From: Deltaproteobacteria bacterium
GTDB taxonomy: Bacteria > UBA10199 > 2-02-FULL-44-16
Direction: 5' to 3'
Length of the DNA stretch: 5,565 nucleotides
Assembly: GCA_016203825.1 (NCBI GenBank)
Contig: JACQMA010000013.1
Coordinates: 1 to 5,565 of the forward strand
Under the pieces are notes generated by a model that saw nothing but the letters and a program-made list of their open reading frames with translations, was not told where the DNA came from and searched no databases. A program made the position numbers and the translations under genes. This document shows, in pieces, positions 5,026-5,565 of this stretch. Every line of letters begins with the position of its first letter. The stretch's first letter is position 1.

Positions 5026-5514
5026 TTACTCCGCTGCTGGTTTTTCACCCTTCGTGAGTTCAACGCTGAAATTCGCACAGGCTTCAATGGAACCAGCGCT
5101 CGTGCTGTCGGAAACTTCAACCGTCCCTGTCGCACCCTCTTCATTAAAGGAGAGGTCATAGATCCAGGTTGAATCTTCTTTCTTCACGACAAAGACGGCA
5201 CGCGTTGCATTGAGAGACGCACTCGCTTCGCTTCCATCTTCAAATTTTGCGGTAACCGCAGTACAACCTTGAACAACATCAATAGCGAGGGCCTCTTCGG
5301 AACCTTCAAGCCCATCGAGGGCTTCGCAGGTGTCGGCACCGAGGGTCATCGTCCCGGCGTAGTATCCATCGAATGCACCCGACTCGGCACATCCTTCTGA
5401 AATACTCGGATCGGCACCAGGTGTGGTGACCACCTGATTGCCGCCGCTGTCAAACGCGGAGCAGGCCGAAAGCATCAAGGTTGTTGCGATGATCCCAACG
5501 AGTGATTTGTTCAT
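5026..5514 (-). CDS. Small lipoprotein of unknown function (162 aa)
   Basis: The N-terminus MNKSLVGIIATTLMLSAC is a typical lipoprotein signal peptide with lipobox L15-S-A-C18; signal peptidase II would cleave before C18. Serine at +2 favours the outer membrane by the Lol rule, if the host is Gram-negative. A Gly/Asn/Thr-rich spacer (19-38) leads to a domain of about 120 residues that looks beta-rich (DGYYAGTMTLG, AVFVVKKEDSTWIYDLSF, GATGTVEVSDS). Four cysteines (C42, C63, C84, C146) could form two disulfides, consistent with an exported fold. It is acidic overall with a Lys/Glu-rich end, and has no catalytic motif or family I can name. The start at 5514 is chosen because AGGAGG (5527-5522) lies 7 bases upstream; an in-frame ATG at 5541 would add nine residues ahead of a clean signal peptide. 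It is transcribed alone, ending at a strong terminator. Confidence 0.85.
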   Translation of the reverse strand: MNKSLVGIIATTLMLSACSAFDSGGNQVVTTPGADPSISEGCAESGAFDGYYAGTMTLGADTCEALDGLEGSEEALAIDVVQGCTAVTAKFEDGSEASASLNATRAVFVVKKEDSTWIYDLSFNEEGATGTVEVSDSTSAGSIEACANFSVELTKGEKPAAE

Positions 5515-5565
5515 GTCCCATCCTCCTATTGTCTCATCCACGGTATCGTCGGTTCTCCAAAAAAG

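Noticed and set aside
4512..5057. A 181-codon plus-strand frame
   Set aside because: It crosses the operon promoter and a strong terminator and lies antisense to the 199-aa gene. It has no domain and no convincing start signal.
1..5565. CRISPR array, tRNA or rRNA genes, toxin-antitoxin or phage-defence system
   Set aside because: No regularly spaced repeats, cloverleaf or rRNA-like blocks, and no gene pair with the size or motifs of such systems, were seen on either strand.

Overview
The window looks like a bacterial chromosome segment of roughly even base composition, with every convincing gene on the minus strand. Several features point loosely to a deltaproteobacterial-type lineage in the old, broad sense: a secreted matrixin-like protease with a Gly-rich GGGCS tail, a compact prolyl-tRNA synthetase without the usual editing insert, and a dispersed repeat of the CATTCTGAACGCAGCGAAGAATCT type. 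That assignment is an inference and is weak.

Layout, read in the direction of transcription (right to left). At the right is a small lipoprotein gene (5514-5026) with its own strong intrinsic terminator (5001-4970). A near-consensus sigma-70 promoter (4971-4943) starts immediately behind that terminator and precedes a tightly packed four-gene unit. The unit encodes a secreted 199-aa protein (4913-4314), a secreted matrixin-like metalloprotease with a carboxypeptidase-regulatory-like domain (4314-3010), prolyl-tRNA synthetase (3010-1757) and an orotidine-5'-phosphate decarboxylase homologue (1746-1030). The first three junctions overlap by a few bases or less, and the last SD lies on the preceding stop codon, so translation is probably coupled along the unit. 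Three of the four genes start with GTG.

After a 187-bp gap comes a separate gene for an acidic 119-aa protein of unknown function (842-483). Its upstream region has a sigma-54-like -24/-12 element, and a 9-bp inverted repeat whose proximal arm covers the ribosome binding site. A clear intrinsic terminator (457-419) closes it. The left 420 bp hold no intact gene. They contain a structured, repeat-like stretch and the first 33 codons of a membrane-protein gene, apparently cut by the end of an IS3-family insertion sequence. The start of that element's transposase OrfA runs off the left edge.

The most interesting points are enzyme variants inside ordinary families. ProS has lost the INS editing domain and keeps a CxxC/CxxC zinc-ribbon-like remnant. 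The PyrF homologue has Leu and Glu at two positions where orotidylate decarboxylases normally have Asp and Lys. The linkage of two housekeeping enzymes to a secreted protease pair is also odd. I see no phage, CRISPR, toxin-antitoxin or other clear new system in the window.
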